NCBI RefSeq assembly: GCF_958450345.1
Contig: NC_088780.1
Location: 103,738,226 to 103,802,225 of the forward strand
Direction: 5' to 3'
DNA from: Calliphora vicina
Lineage: Eukaryota; Arthropoda; Insecta; Diptera; Calliphoridae
DNA: 64,000 nt
Below the pieces are notes generated by a model. It was not told the DNA's origin, ran no database searches, and was given only the letters and a program-made list of their open reading frames with translations. Positions 24,123 to 37,300 of the stretch are shown here, one piece after another. Positions within the stretch are counted from its first letter, which is position 1. Each line of letters begins with the position of its first letter. The position numbers were made by a program, and so were the translations under genes.

Positions 24123-24520
24123 GAGAAAAGTTATCGATAACTTTTCTTTTCTATTGGATAACATACAATTTTCTATAGAAAAGTTATCGATAACTTTTAT
24201 AAAGAAAAGTAAAGTTATCGATAACTTTTTTATAACCAATTAAAGTTATCGATACATTTTTTATAGAAAAGTAAAGTTATCGATAACTTTTCTGTAGATA
24301 AATAAATAAATCGATAACTTTGGTATAGAAAATCAATCAACATTTGTATAGAAAATCAAAGCTCTATAGAAAATCGAAGTTATCGATAACGTGTCTATAT
24401 AAAATTACAATTATCGATAACTTTTCTATAGAAAATCAAACTTATCGATAGTTATTAATAACTTTTCTACAGAAAATTGATGTTATCAAATCAAAATTAT
24501 CGAAAATATATCTATAAATG
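24123..24520. repeat. Degenerate flank of the 31-bp TATCGATA array
   Basis: Irregularly spaced, mutated copies of the same unit continue to about 24500. TATCGATA remains at about 24132, 24186, 24213 and later positions, but the 31-bp register is lost and the CTATAG part decays. Decay is confined to the right edge, as expected of old edge units beside a recently homogenised core. Confidence 0.85.
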
Positions 24521-27500
24521 AAAATGTATTGAAAAATTCCTTAGATATGGTTTTACCCCCCTACTTATGTCAGTTTTTCTTCTGCTTTCATCATACCTAG
24601 TCAATTTTATTTCCAGAACATTTTATTCAACGAATCAACTCTTCCCAACTTCCCCATTTTGCAAACAAAGTTTTGTTTCGCACAATTCAATGTGTTCTTT
24701 CTCCCCAGTTCACATGCAATTTCTCATTTTTATATTTGTCAAATCACAATAAACAAAATCATTGTTTATTTTTGTTAAACCATACAAAAACAAAGTATTT
24801 AACAAATAAAAACTAATACTAGCAATGAATGAATAGAATTTAACCTCAATATTAATAATAACAGACTCTTTCTATGTGATACTTAATAAAGAGTATAATT
24901 ATTTTGTTTTATTCAATAAAATAAAATAAGAAGAGCATGCGCTTTTATAAAGAGTGTGATTTTCAATTGAGCTAAATCTCAAGAGTTTTTATAATTTGTT
25001 TTTATTTGTTTTGTAAGGGTATTTTGTGTTTTATTTTATTTTAGTGTTTTTGTTTTCTTATTTCTTTGCTCTTGCTTTTTAATGGAGAGGGTGTTTGTGT
25101 TTTAAATGCGGTTGAAATGAGTGAGGTTTTATTTTAAGAGAATTTTAGTTTGAGTTGATTGTGTGAGTGAGTGAGTGTTTTTTGTGAGAATCCTATTAGA
25201 TTTGCTTTCTTAGCCACATTTTTGTCAAATGAAATAAATAAAATAAACCTGAAAAGAGGACTGAATGTTTATTCAGACAATTTTTGCATTTTACTGTGCA
25301 CTAATCGTAGAAACGTCGTCGATTACGCTTCGTGGCTAAAAGTTTGTGTCTCTGTAAAATAATAAATAAATAAAAAATATATATATACCTATCTACCCTA
25401 CATATATAATATACACCTATAAAATATTTAATTATTTTAAACTTTATTCAATCAATTTAAAAAAAAAAACCTAAATTATAACAACAAAATAAAAAAGTTT
25501 TGAAAATATCTACAAGAAATTTGTTTAAAGTTTTAACGCGAAAAAAATAAATAAAAGTGTTTTATAACAAATATTACAAAAGTTTTATTTAAACGCAAAG
25601 AAACCCAAAAAAGTTAAACAAATCCTATTGCATTTTGAAAAGTGTTTAAGCTTTTTTTACAACAAATTCTACGTGCATTAATTAATAAATAAAAGTGTTT
25701 TATTAAAACAAAAAATATATACTTAAAGGTATAAAACGATACATAAAAAAGTGTTTTAAAAAAATTATCTACTGCTTTAACGCTTTTGAAATAAAATTAA
25801 AAAAAAAAAATTCCACAATTATAATTGCAAATTTTTATTAATAAAGAAATTTTGAAAATCAAATTTTCAAACCTTTTACACAACACTTTGCTGCATAACC
25901 TAGAATTTTTCTTTAACATTTTCGTCGTAATTGCAATAATGTATTTTATTTAATTTTCTTTAATTTTTTTTTCTCAAATTGTATTTGGTTGTGCATTCTA
26001 GAGCAATTTGTTTTTGCCGTTTGTAGTAAATCTATTCAATAAAAAAAATTTAAAAAAAACAAAAATTTTAAATGAACGTCAATTAAAGCAACAACAAAGT
26101 ATTATATAAAAAAAATTAGTTAAAGCTTAATACATTCAGAGATTATTGTAAATAACAACAATTAGCTAAATAATTTCTAATTACAAGTTACTTTTGCAAA
26201 AAATTACGCAAATTTTAAACAAAATTATTGTTTGTGTTTACTAATTTAAATATTTGATACAAAAATACCCCCCTGCCGATTGTGGTTTTTAAAATGTGTG
26301 TTTGTTGTTTTTACTACTACTACTTCAATAGTTTTTGTTTTCTTTTTGCCTCTTTTGCTCCCTTTTGGTTTTGTTTTTGCAATGTTTACTCTTAAAAAGG
26401 AATCTAGAAAAAAGCAAGAATTCATTTTGTCTTAATTTTGCTTTTGTATGAATGGACAAGATAATTAAAGTGTTGCCATTTATAGAGTTACTGTTATTAC
26501 ACAAAGAAATTATATGAATACCCCTAAAATTTAATTTAAAAAGGTGTTGTAATAAAATAGAAACAAAATAAAGTATGAACGAATTATAAAGTCTTTTAAA
26601 AACAATTTTAATTGAATGATAAATATTTTTATAATTCCAAAATATTGAAAATTGAGAGCTAAAGAAATATTAATGAAATTTGTATTTTATTGAAGAATTT
26701 AATTAAAAACAAAGTGATATTTTTGTATAAAATAAAGATGAAATATTTTCAACTATTAAAGAATGAAACTTTTTAAATTATCTGAATATATAATATATTT
26801 TGTTGAGAATTAAATTTTATTTATAGAAATTTGAATACAAACTATATGAAATTTATAAAAAAATTAAATTTTGGAATTCTATAAAGTTTTATTTGAATGA
26901 AAATTATAGCTAAATAATGATTAAATTTGAAGAACAAAACTAAGCAAAGAACAAAGAGGCTTCAACAAAAATTCCGGCCAACAGAATATAATATCGGCAA
27001 ATTCTCAAATATTAAAGAATTTATTAATTATACAAAAATAACAAAAATAAATTGTGAAAAAATACAAAACAGAAACAATCAATTTTAAAAATTTTGAGTA
27101 AAATAAACTGAATTTTTTAATTTAAAAATATTGAAAATCTAAAATAAATCTTCAAAAAAAATATTTTTAAAAGAAAAAATAAAAAATAAATATTAAAAAA
27201 TAATATGATTAAAGTATTAAGTCTCAAAATAGCTTAAAAGGCCAAAACAAAAAAATATTTTTAATGATTTTTAATTAAGAAACAACATATGCTTTTAAAA
27301 AACATAATTTTCTTAATTACTTAAAGTTTCGCGTATTTAACTAATTTTTTAATTATGAAAAAATCAAAATATAAAATAACAACTATTTCAAAATGTAAAA
27401 TATATGACAATTGATATTTATGATGAATTAAAACCATATGAAACTTAAACAAATTTAATTAAGTTTTAAATTTCAGTATGGCAATAAATAAAATTTTGTA

Positions 27501-28515
27501 TTCAATTTCTAAATATGTGACAAATTTCAAATATTTCACTATTATAAAAATACAACCTAAACATTTTCTAAATGAAAGAAAGTCTATTGGATTCTATGAT
27601 TAAAAATTATGAAATAAAGTAAAAATTTTAACTTTTTAAGAGATTTATAAAGAATTTTATAATAAGTTTATTTTACAAAAGTGATATGATTGCATTAATG
27701 AGTTTTTCAAATATGTAATTAATTTTCGAACTGTGAGTAAATATTATAAGTCCTTTTATATTTGTTTAGTGTAGATGTTTCGTGTATTTAATTCAAATTC
27801 TGTCAGTAAAACAGAGAACAATGACCCTATAATATTTATAAGAAATTATTTTCAATTAAATTTTAACATTAAAAATACAAGATTTTGAAAAAAAACGCCA
27901 ACAGCTTCTGAGTAATTTTCATAAGTAATAATTTTCAATTTTAAATATTTTCATATTGATGAAAAAAATTCCAAAAAATTAAGATTTTCAATCTTTAAAT
28001 GAAAAAGGTGTCAAGTATTAGTGAAATATTTATTATTAACATATTTTAATCAAAAATTCAAGATTTCGGAGATTTTAACCAAATGTTTTAAACAAAAAAA
28101 ATATAAATCAAATCATGTCAAGATAAATGCTTTAATTCAATATTAATATAACTTTTTTTTTAGATTTTTTCAATAGTTTGAAAGAGGATTAAAGTTAATA
28201 TCTTAATTTATCCGATACCCATTTAATCCATATTTGAATCATTTGATGAACAATTTCTAAGCAATTGTTTAGAAACTAAAGTCATTTAGGTTCTGTGAAT
28301 AGAGAATTCCTTCAATATTGAATTAATTCCTAATGAAATTTCTTCAATCACTGAATGATTAAATTTCTTGCTATTTCAAATTTAATGAAAATAATTTATT
28401 CGTTCAATTTTTAAACACCTATTTTGTGTTCAATTCTGAAATATGAGATATTTTTTTTTATGAAAAACTATAAACAATTTTGAAAAACGAGAGATTTATA
28501 AAAGATTTTAAAATT
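24521..28515. other. Intronic sequence; possible UTR-like patch at 25.1-25.9 kb
   Basis: No gene is supported. The patch 25140-25900 contains TGTGAGTGAGTGAGTG, a less AT-rich segment near 25290-25345 (GTAGAAACGTCGTCGATTAC), and then an A-rich tract with repeated AAAAGTGTTTTA words. That composition is common in fly 5' untranslated exons. No open frame or clear splice donor could be tied to it. From 26450 to 28480 the sequence is uniformly AT-rich with no structure I could define. Confidence 0.4.
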
Positions 28516-28519
28516 AATT

Positions 28520-28890
28520 GTCACACAGAAACTTCTTGGGAAATTTTGTTTGTTTTATTCTTGAACATTACGTCGTCCACCTGCCACATAAAAATCTTAA
28601 CCCGTAAGTTACGAAAAGTCTACCAGTACATAAGATTCATAATCCATCACACAATAGGTGTATTTTTTTATAAAATTTTACCTACATTTTTCGCTCGTTC
28701 TTTTGCTTCTAAGTGCTTTAAGCATTACATTGTGTTTGGTGCTCTTCGATACAGTTGTTTGACTCTGTTACACCTATTTTTCATCCTGATTAGATTTTCG
28801 TTCAATGTTCAAGTTTTCCTTATAGTGTTTAATGACTTGAAACAGTGTGAGGATGAACCTTCAGAAAGTCCATATCAATTTTTTTGAAAA
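28520..28890 (-). pseudogene. Broken Tc1/mariner-superfamily transposase relic
   Basis: Reading leftward on the - strand from about 28885 gives TVFQVIKHYKENLNIERKS-like text (a helix-turn-helix segment in shifting frame), then KALRSKRTSEK. Next, reading down to about 28570, come CVMDYESYVLVDFS, LTG and DFYVAGGRRNVQE. This matches the family pattern (M)DDETYV..DFKQLPG..FY.A of insect Tc1/mariner relatives that carry the first catalytic aspartate in MDDET. Here that segment reads MDYESY, so one acidic position has become tyrosine. There are also stops between LTG and DFY. The large + strand frame at 28480-28887 is only the complement of this relic. Confidence 0.75.
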
Positions 28891-30595
28891 GTTTTAATTT
28901 TTGTTCGGTGATTATTTTGACCAAAATAACATGAATGATTTAGAAAATATAATATCTGACATATTTTCAAAAGCTAACGTGATTAAAAAACTATTAATTT
29001 GTTGGACACACGATAAGTTTTTGCTGAAATAGTTTTTGACTCACTCTATACTTTTTATTTTCCTAATGTTTTTTCCAAAAAAGTGAATTAATTTAAATTT
29101 TTTTAAATAAATTAGAAAACTGTTGTCGATTTTTTATGCAAAATCGTAGTATTTCTTAAGAATATTTTTTAATTCTGTAAAAATAATTATTAAATAAAAG
29201 CTATATTTGTTTGATTTTGTTGACTACTTGGTTCTGTTTACCTTGCTCTCCTTTTCACAACTGGGTAGTTGGTAACTCTATTTATTAGAGAATGAACCTC
29301 ATTCTCTTTCACACTCCTGCCTTCTTTTCCATTTTCATATACGAGTTTATTTACATATTTATTTACGTTGTTGTCGTTGTTGCTTCAAGGAAAATACATA
29401 ATCAGTCTTAAACCCTCATATTTTTAGGATTTAATTTGTCTTGATTCTTTTTTGTCTGTATGATTCTTTTTTTTTCTTCATACGTTTAATTTGGTTTCAT
29501 ATTCTTTTTAATTTAACAAACAAACAAAAAATAAATGGAAAAACAAAATTATTTAATGTTTCATTCTCCCACTCTCGTTTTCTGTTAAATTTTTCTTATA
29601 AGCCATCATTTTAAAAGTGATTTAATTTATTTTCATATATAAAAAATTGCTGTATTGTTTTTGTTTTAAATTTTTGCGTTTTTTCTTTTTTGTGTTTTGT
29701 TCGTAAATTTCAGAAAGCAAAAACAAATTTATATCATCTACATTTTTATTGGTTTTAATGAGGTTACACAATAAACTGTTGGTTGGTTGTTGTACAACAG
29801 CAAACAACAAAATAACAACAATGAGGAGATGAGATGAGGTTGGTGATAATGTGTGTGAAGAAGAGAGACACGGGATAAAAATGATCATCAATTCACAATA
29901 CATATGTATATATAAAACACTGATCAGCTGCGGGTTGTTGTAGGGATTTAATATAGGTATATATTTTTCTTATGGTTTTGTTTTTGTGCAAAATTCAGTT
30001 TATTATTGTAATTTTGAAATTGTTCAATTGAATTAATAATTTTGTAGGCTTGTAGAAGGGAGGTAATGAAGCAAGGCAAGGGTTACAATAGGGTTTTGTT
30101 TTTCAAATGAGAGAAAAGAAAAGCTGATAAATTATTAATTAAAAGTCTTGTTACATGTACGAGAAATTATTATTAATGAATTCATTTCTTTTTTTCCATG
30201 TTGTTGTTGTTGTTTTTTCTAATTAGTTTACGCTATACACCAGCATTTAAGTTATTCCTTAAAGTGACTGCACAATTTGTGTAAATTAAGTCATATTTCT
30301 ATAATACTATTGCGCTTTAAGTGCAAGTATGACATATGTATATTCTTTTGCATATCAACCGGCTAAAGTTTTATAGGTAGCTACTACTTTTATTTGTAAA
30401 TACCTATAATGAAACTAATGACTACTACATACCATCTGCAATACTTAGAAGTACACTAATAATATCTTATTTATAGAGTCCTATTCTGATTCCCTATTCT
30501 GGCAAAATTCTCACTAAGCTATCAATATAATTCACAATTATTTAAACAATATCTTCCAATTTAAATATAAAGAAATTTGTGTGAGATATCATCGT
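28891..30595. other. Intronic sequence, nothing recognised
   Basis: AT-rich intron. The - strand frame at 29622-29903 has no recognisable domain. A GATGAG-rich stretch lies near 29820-29860. Confidence 0.5.
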
Positions 30596-30599
30596 CATA

Positions 30600-31130
30600 T
30601 TTTATTCTTTTGAATGCCTATCGATGCTATCTTGTATGGAATATAACATCGTTCAAACGTGCTTACGAAATGTCAAATTTTCCCTGAATCTGACGCATAA
30701 TTCAGGCTGTGTTGGCTTTGAGGGCTACTTTGTGATTTGTGGCTTATTCGACTTAACAAAGCTCCACAAGAAAAAGTCTAATGGGGCCAAATCTTACGAT
30801 TTCGGTGTCCAGTTCACATCACCTCCACGTGAGATGACCATGCCCTTAAATCGCTTGGTCAGAATGTCTATTGTGACATGAACTAAGTGCACGTAGCGAC
30901 GTCTTATTGAAACCACATGTCCAATGTCATCCAATCCACAGCAAACAGTGATTTTTTCGGGATGCATTTGACGCTCTTGGTTCTCATTTTGATTGGTATC
31001 GTGTCAAATTCGACAATTTTGTTTATTGATGCACCCATTCAGCTAGAATGGGACTGACTAATCGCGTAAAATGGGCGAAGCGTGCGGAACGATGTCCGAA
31101 CAGAACACCTATTATAAAATATTGAATAAA
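30600..31130 (-). pseudogene. Broken Tc1/mariner-superfamily transposase, catalytic-domain remnant
   Basis: Reading leftward on the - strand gives NKQNCRI, a stop, NQNENQERQMHPEKITVCCG (about 31045-30935), then HLVHVTIDILTKRF, VISRGGDVNWTPKS and DLAPLDFFLWSFVK (about 30890-30750). This is the order of a common insect transposase family with the patterns MHP.KVTVWCG, ATIDLL, ISR.GDVNWPPRS, DLTPLD.FLW. An in-frame stop sits between PKS and DLAP. The segment before NKQN does not align, suggesting an internal deletion. A shorter piece of the same family lies at 54.4 kb. Confidence 0.85.
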
Positions 31131-33000
31131 TGACAGCCAATTCGACAGATGTAGCTTCAACAATATGGCCGCTATCAACTGTCAAAGTTCGGAAGTCGCT
31201 ATTGGAAGACCATGGAGTTCTGGTTTTGCCAAAGAAGAAGGATAAAATTCAGTCTGTAGAGTCGGTGCTTTCGACTACTCAATACTTTTCAAAGCATTGT
31301 TTAACATTTACATTTTTAGAAACATAGTTTTACTTTTTCAATGAAAAATAAAGTAAAATTAGTTTTACATTTTTCCTTTTAAAAACTTTTCTGTTTTTTT
31401 TTGGGGGAGTTTCCCCTCCCTTAGATCCGCGCCTGACTATTATTTATTCTATTCTATTTTATTTCTACATTTTTATTAATTTACGTTTTAATATTATTTC
31501 CTTATTGTGTTTAGCATTTCGCGCGATTATATGGTTTCTATTTAAAGTACAACTTATATACGTATGTTTGTATATTTAATTTCCATTTTAGCGACTTGTC
31601 AAATATGTCATAATGTCGATTTTTATTTCTGTCCCTCCGCCTGTTTGTCTTACTGTCTTGACTGTCAATTAACAAGTGCATCACGCGATGCACTTGATTA
31701 CGTTGTTTTTTAGTTTTATTTACGTTTTCAATGAATTTTAAACGGCCCGGTAAACTACAAATATGTAAAAATAATATGAATTCTAAATAATTCACAATGA
31801 TTTTAAGATTTATTTATTGAATAATAAAAAATAAAAAAAATTCCAATGAGGGCATTGTTTTTGAACTTGTTGAAGAAAATTTAAATATTAATTGAATGAA
31901 ATTAAACAATAATTAATTAATATTATATAATATAATTAAAATATTGTTTGTTAATTTTGTTCACACTTTCGCTTTGAAGCAAACAAACAAATAATGGAAA
32001 ATTTCCTTTAAAATTAAACTTATTAAAAAATACTACACGTTGTAAGTTCTTAGATCTTACATTAGTATACGAATGTTGTTGATAATTTTTATATTTTGAA
32101 AATTTCTATAAATCTGCTACAACTTATTTAAATATAATTACTTAAATGTTGATGCTTTTGTCAGCAGTATTTTGTTAACCTATCAGTTTCCTTTGAATGA
32201 CAGTTGCAAGAAAAAATAAGCAAGAGTAAACAGGAGATGATAACAAAGTTAGTTGTGTATTAAACAAATGACATAGTGTAAAGCTGAACCAGTAGGGTGC
32301 TGAAGAAGGAAGTAGCGAGCCAGAAAATTTGTTTAAGTTGTTTGAGAATATTCGCCACATATTTAAAATTATTAAATGGTTTACATATTTGTGATTTTCC
32401 ATAAAATACTTTTGTTTATGTTTTTTTTTAATTTAATAAAAAAAATAATTTTTATGGTTTTATTAATTTCTTAGAAAAAAAGAAAAACAAAGTATAAACC
32501 ATAATTTTTTTTTTAATATTTAATATGACAACAAATATTTTGTGTGCTTTTACATATAGATTTGTTTTGTTAATAATTTCTATACATATTTTCTTTTTAC
32601 CACAAGTGGGTGTTTATTGTATAATTTTAAATGTTTACATTCTTGTTTTATAAAACAAAATACAACTAAACACCACACTTTTTATTTTATTATAATAAAA
32701 AAAGTTGTCAACCTCATTTTTTTATAAAAACAAAATTATGAAAATTTATTTTTTGACAAAAAAAAGCAGCGCAGATTTTTTGTAAAATGTTGGATTAGCT
32801 ATTCAGAAACAAATTAATTTTATACGATCTTGAATTGTTGTTTTAATCTTATTAAATTTATAGTAAAATTTATGAGTTTGTAAAAATATGTTTATAAATT
32901 TATATTTCCTTAGAAATTAGTAAACTATTAGCTAATTTGCTAATACAACTTATAAAAAAAATGTGTAAAAATATTTTAAATTTTGTAAATAAAAAAATTA
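31131..33000. other. Intronic sequence, nothing recognised
   Basis: The first ~200 bases are GC-balanced and could be the end of the transposon to the left, but I could not align them. The rest is AT-rich intron. The - strand frames at 31538-31795 and 32175-32402 have no recognisable domain. Confidence 0.45.
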
Positions 33001-33400
33001 AAGAGATTTGACCAAAAGTCAGCCGGCTATAGTTCTAGTTACTTGCCCTGCTGATTTTCTTCGTTTGTGGAAAAAAAACACAAGCATGTGAAATTTGCAC
33101 GTTAAAAACTTTCCCGTTGTACCTTTTACGAGCATAGGGCATTAACAAAGATTTTCCATCTGGGTTTGTCGTTAGCAATATGTTTGATTTCGCTCCAGGA
33201 TACATCAGCCTCCGCTGCTTCCATTTCCACTAGTCTACGCCAGGTTTTGGATGGACGACCCCTCCGGCTTCCTTGAGGTGTCCATTCGGTACCCTGTCTC
33301 GTTACATCATCTTGAGGTTTGCGTAGTGTATGTCCAATCCAGGACCATTTACGTCGATTAATTTCTCTACGCATCGGCGTGGTAATTTTAATACATTTAT
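33000..33400 (-). pseudogene. Non-LTR retrotransposon (LINE) ORF2 C-terminal remnant
   Basis: The - strand frame 33374-33126 encodes 82 residues that begin with INRRKWSWIGHTLRKPQDDV, continue QGSRRGRPSKTWRRLVEMEA, and end WSEIKHIANDKPRWKIFVNA followed by LC. The order (R.KW.WIGH.LR.P.DD..R..L.W.PQG.R..GRP..TWRR......L.W.E....A.DR..WR..V.ALC) is the well-known C-terminal tail of LINE reverse-transcriptase proteins. It is unusually intact and GC-rich for its surroundings. The reverse transcriptase and endonuclease domains are absent, consistent with 5' truncation. Which LINE clade is not decidable from the tail. Confidence 0.88.
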
Positions 33401-33660
33401 GTATTTAAAACGGTCATTGGAGGCTTATAGTCATTCAAATGACTAGAAAGTAAGCAGTTATATAACAGATAATAAAGAAATAATTAGACGACTACTTCTG
33501 AGTAATGCAAGCGATATGTAGTTGTCATTGAAAATAAGTTATTGAGTAATTGCATGTCATTAAATTATTTAACAAGCAGAAGTTTGACTTATTGTATATC
33601 ATTTGTAAGGAAATAATGTCTAGTTTTAGCTTTTATTTTGAAACATTTTTACAATATAAA
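33401..33660. other. Intronic sequence, nothing recognised
   Basis: Short AT-rich spacer between the LINE tail and the mariner relic. Confidence 0.5.
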
Positions 33661-33664
33661 TGTA

Positions 33665-34325
33665 TTCAAAGTGTATAGATTCTGAGCCAAAAGAACTGCT
33701 CATCTTTTGAGGCCAAGAACGAATCAAGCCAATATCGAATACTCTCTTTTAGAATGCACGTTCTGCATCGATCGAAACAAATAGTAGTCGGACGGGTCAC
33801 GATCAGGACTATAAAGCGGGTGAGGCAAAACTACCCAACTACCTTTTAAAAGGTATTGTAACATGTGGCCGCATATTCTGGGCGTTTTTCGGCCAATACT
33901 CGCTTCAAACGAAACAGTTGCGTTCGGTGTAGGTTCCCTGTGATGATCTGGTTAGATTGGTGCTAGCCACCGAATGCTGAGAATTACCTTCGCGCCATGG
34001 ATATTTGCCTTTGGTGTCGATTCGTCGGGTTGGCCGGGCTTCACATACGATCTCCTACGCTTCAGTTCATTGTAATGAATATTTTTTTAACGAAAAAATT
34101 AAGCATAATTTCGGACATACAAACTCGTATTTCAAGGTCTCTCGACCTTGGTATGGTACTAAATTTCCCTGCTTTTGGATGAATGCTGCTGATCGCAAAC
34201 GTTTTGAAATTGCTGCTTGAGTAGCTTCTAATGATTTTACAAGCTTTTGTTGAGTTTTACAACAATCTTCATGTAGTAATGCCGCCAATTTTTCATTGTC
34301 AAAATCACCACTTCTGAACACCACA
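33665..34325 (-). pseudogene. Broken mariner transposase (relic), most complete copy
   Basis: Reading leftward from about 34325, the - strand gives VFRSGDFDNEKLAALLHEDC, KTQQKLVKSLEATQAAISKR and AAFIQKQGNLVPY (the second helix-turn-helix and linker of mariner). Degraded catalytic-core pieces follow (EARPTRR, then SEYWPKNAQNMRP near 33885). Last comes VVLPHPLYSPDRDPSDYYLF then RSMQN near 33830-33770, which is the mariner third-aspartate block (HPPYSPD.APSDY.LFRSM). Several frameshifts and stops show it is dead. It shares sequence with the relics at 6.3 and 39.1 kb and serves as the uninterrupted reference for the nested insertion at 6402. Confidence 0.9.
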
Positions 34326-37300
34326 AACCAGGGCTGTTGCGATCAGCCCCCTGGATAACATTTAACCATTTCTAAGTGGTAGAAATACTCTTTATTCTAC
34401 TTTTTTAATTTTTATTAATTTTTTGGTTATATTGTTTATTTTTATTAATCTAAATTACTGACTGCATTATACAATTAATTTTAAATCAGCTTAATATCAC
34501 GTTCTTAACATGTTTCAAATATTTATTTATTTTTTTTATTTGCATTACCTCGTATCATGTTTATTTAATTGATGCTTAATAATAAACATACTCGTAGTAT
34601 TCTTTTATTAATTTTTATAAGGTTCCTACAGCCAAATTACTGGCTGGCTGGCTGTCAGTCGATCATTCGCTGCTTCTTTCTATATCAGCCAATAACTTCT
34701 TATCGATTTTAAAATTCATAGCTGACAGTTACTGGCTCAGCTGTTGCTTCATCCATGTGCTGCTAGTGGCTGGGTCCGTAAACAGTAAATGTTTGTTTGT
34801 ATATTTTTTTTTTCATTTGCTCCCTGATAGCGTGTTTAGTAGCGTGCTTTTCTAAGTTATAGCAACAATTTCAACGTGTTAGGCAAACGATCGAAACAAC
34901 TTATTTGCAATTATTGTATTGTACCTAATTTATTTTTGTTTTTAATTTAATTTCTTATTATCAATTCAAGTTTATCATAAAATTTAATTTGAAAATAAAA
35001 ACAAATGTATTAATTTGTTTGCTATTTTTTCTTGCAAAATTTTTCAAAATATTTTAAAATAAACTTGTTTTTGTTTTTATTTTTTTTATTAAAAAAAACA
35101 AACTGAAAACATTTTTTTAAGCTGATAACATAGTATTTGTAGTACAACTTTTTGTTGATATTTCAATACTAAAATTAAAAAATAAAAAATTCTGTTTCAT
35201 AATTTATCTTATCAAATTTAAGGCAAATAATAACATCATTGATTATTTAAGTGCGAGTATTTATACATTTTTTTGTTGCCAACAACAAGCTGTTTTAAAG
35301 ATTATTATTAAAACATTTATCTATAAATCTCGCTGCACTCAGCAAATTGAATAATTAGTTGTTCCACAATTATTGTTCAAGATAATTGCTATTGCGGTGG
35401 CCTTTTAGACATTGATTTTTAATTTATATTTATTTTAAATGATTCACTTTATTGGAAATTCTTCGAAGATTTATAGGTTTTTTTATAAAATTTCTTTTAT
35501 TATTTAAACCTTTGGAATTGGACACACCTTCTTTTATTTAATTTTTTTGAATTTTGAATCGTTATCAATGATTTTCTTTGTGTGAGCAAAGTTTAATTTT
35601 TGATTTATTTTAGGAAATTTTGTGGGTTATTTTTAAAAGATTTTATTCATTTCTAAAGTTAAATAAGCAACTTAATTTAGAAATTTTCAAAGTATGAGTA
35701 GCTTTAAAGAAAAACGTGACAGTATTTAATATTTAATTTACAATTATTTATTGGAATTGCAAGGGGGAATAACTTTTTTTTAAAAATTAATAAATAAATA
35801 TTTATAAAATTGTCTCAACGCACGATAATTTGAGAACAAAATTCTTAGAAATTTTATTAAAATAACAGAAATATAAATTACATTTCATGAGTTGTAATCT
35901 TAAACACAGCTTCTTTGTAAGTTTCCAGAAATTATGAATGTAAATCTGACATCTCCAGAATCCCCTTTGAAATTCTGGGTTATTTAGTATAAACCTTCAG
36001 TGTGTGTGTAAATCGTGCTCATTTCCAAAATACTAAATCGAAATTATTTAATTTAGCCCTGTGTAATAGTCATTGTCCTAAGTGGTTTGGGTTAGAATAC
36101 CATTATTATAAATAATTGAATTTCTTTTCCCATCAATTGTCGATTGGTAACGAGATCAATAAAAGCTCAGTTTATTCTAATGGAATAAATTGTCAGCACC
36201 TTAAAGCCCGGCCTTTGTTGAAATCAACTGGTAATGAGATTTTCTGAAAACATGGGCCCACGGTTTAAATGTTACTTTGTCATCTTGTAGTTCTGACTTT
36301 GTTGAAATAGATTGGTAACGGGATCAATTTACTGAAATCTTAAACCCTCCACTATGTTTTTCAACCTGAAGGTATTCCAATTTAGCATACTATGGTTTAG
36401 CTTGTGTTCCAACAAGGCGATAACGTGTTAAATTTTTTGAAAACTTGGATTCTTCTTACATTTCTTAGGGATTTCTGAAACATTTCTAAATGTGCTTCGT
36501 TGCTCTATAGCCTGACAGGTTTTAAACTTTCTGGCTATATATCTTGCACTATAAGTATCATGGGCCGATTTAAGTTCTTAAAGTTTTCTTTCATTGGATT
36601 GAGAAATTTCAAAATTTGTATTCAAAATATTGCTGAAAGTAGTTCGTGGCATTATTAGGTCTTTTGTATTGAAATTTATTGGGTATTTGTCAATTGAGCA
36701 TAATGACATTTTTTATATATTTTTTTTTAGTAGATCGAAAATAATTTAGTTTTTGTTTCCTGCGGGAAATTTGTGACAATTCCAATTTTAATATTTTCAC
36801 AAATATTTTTTCAATTTCTTAAATTTTAAGTTTCAGAATTTAAAAATTAAAATTTTAAAAATTTCAGTTTCTAACTTTTCTATCGAGAATATTCCAAGAG
36901 TTTGTCTTACAAATATTAGTAAAATATAACGTTTATAACTCCCTAAAAACACCAACAACTCATTAACACTTAATTTATTATTTTATTTAAATATTGACTT
37001 ATTAATCATATAATAAAAAATATTATACCTGCCTATACAAATCTAATTAACTTAAATAAAAAAAACAACAAAATATTTGCATATTTGCATGACACTGCAA
37101 TGAATAATATTGAAAAAAAAAATAATAATTACTACGATTTAATGGAACCATGTATTAAAAATAAAAAAATTGCACGAAAAAATGCAACCAAGCGGGTCTA
37201 TCATGTTTTTGTTTAAGCACAAACAAATCGAAAGAGAAAAAACTACAATAAAATGCAAAAAGAAAAACGTAGTAAAAGTACAAAGGCAACAAAACCACAA

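Noticed and set aside
28480..28887. 135-codon + strand open frame
   Set aside because: It is the complement of a recognisable transposase relic on the - strand and opens at TTG.
33997..34220. + strand frames near 34.0-34.2 kb
   Set aside because: Complement of the mariner relic on the - strand.
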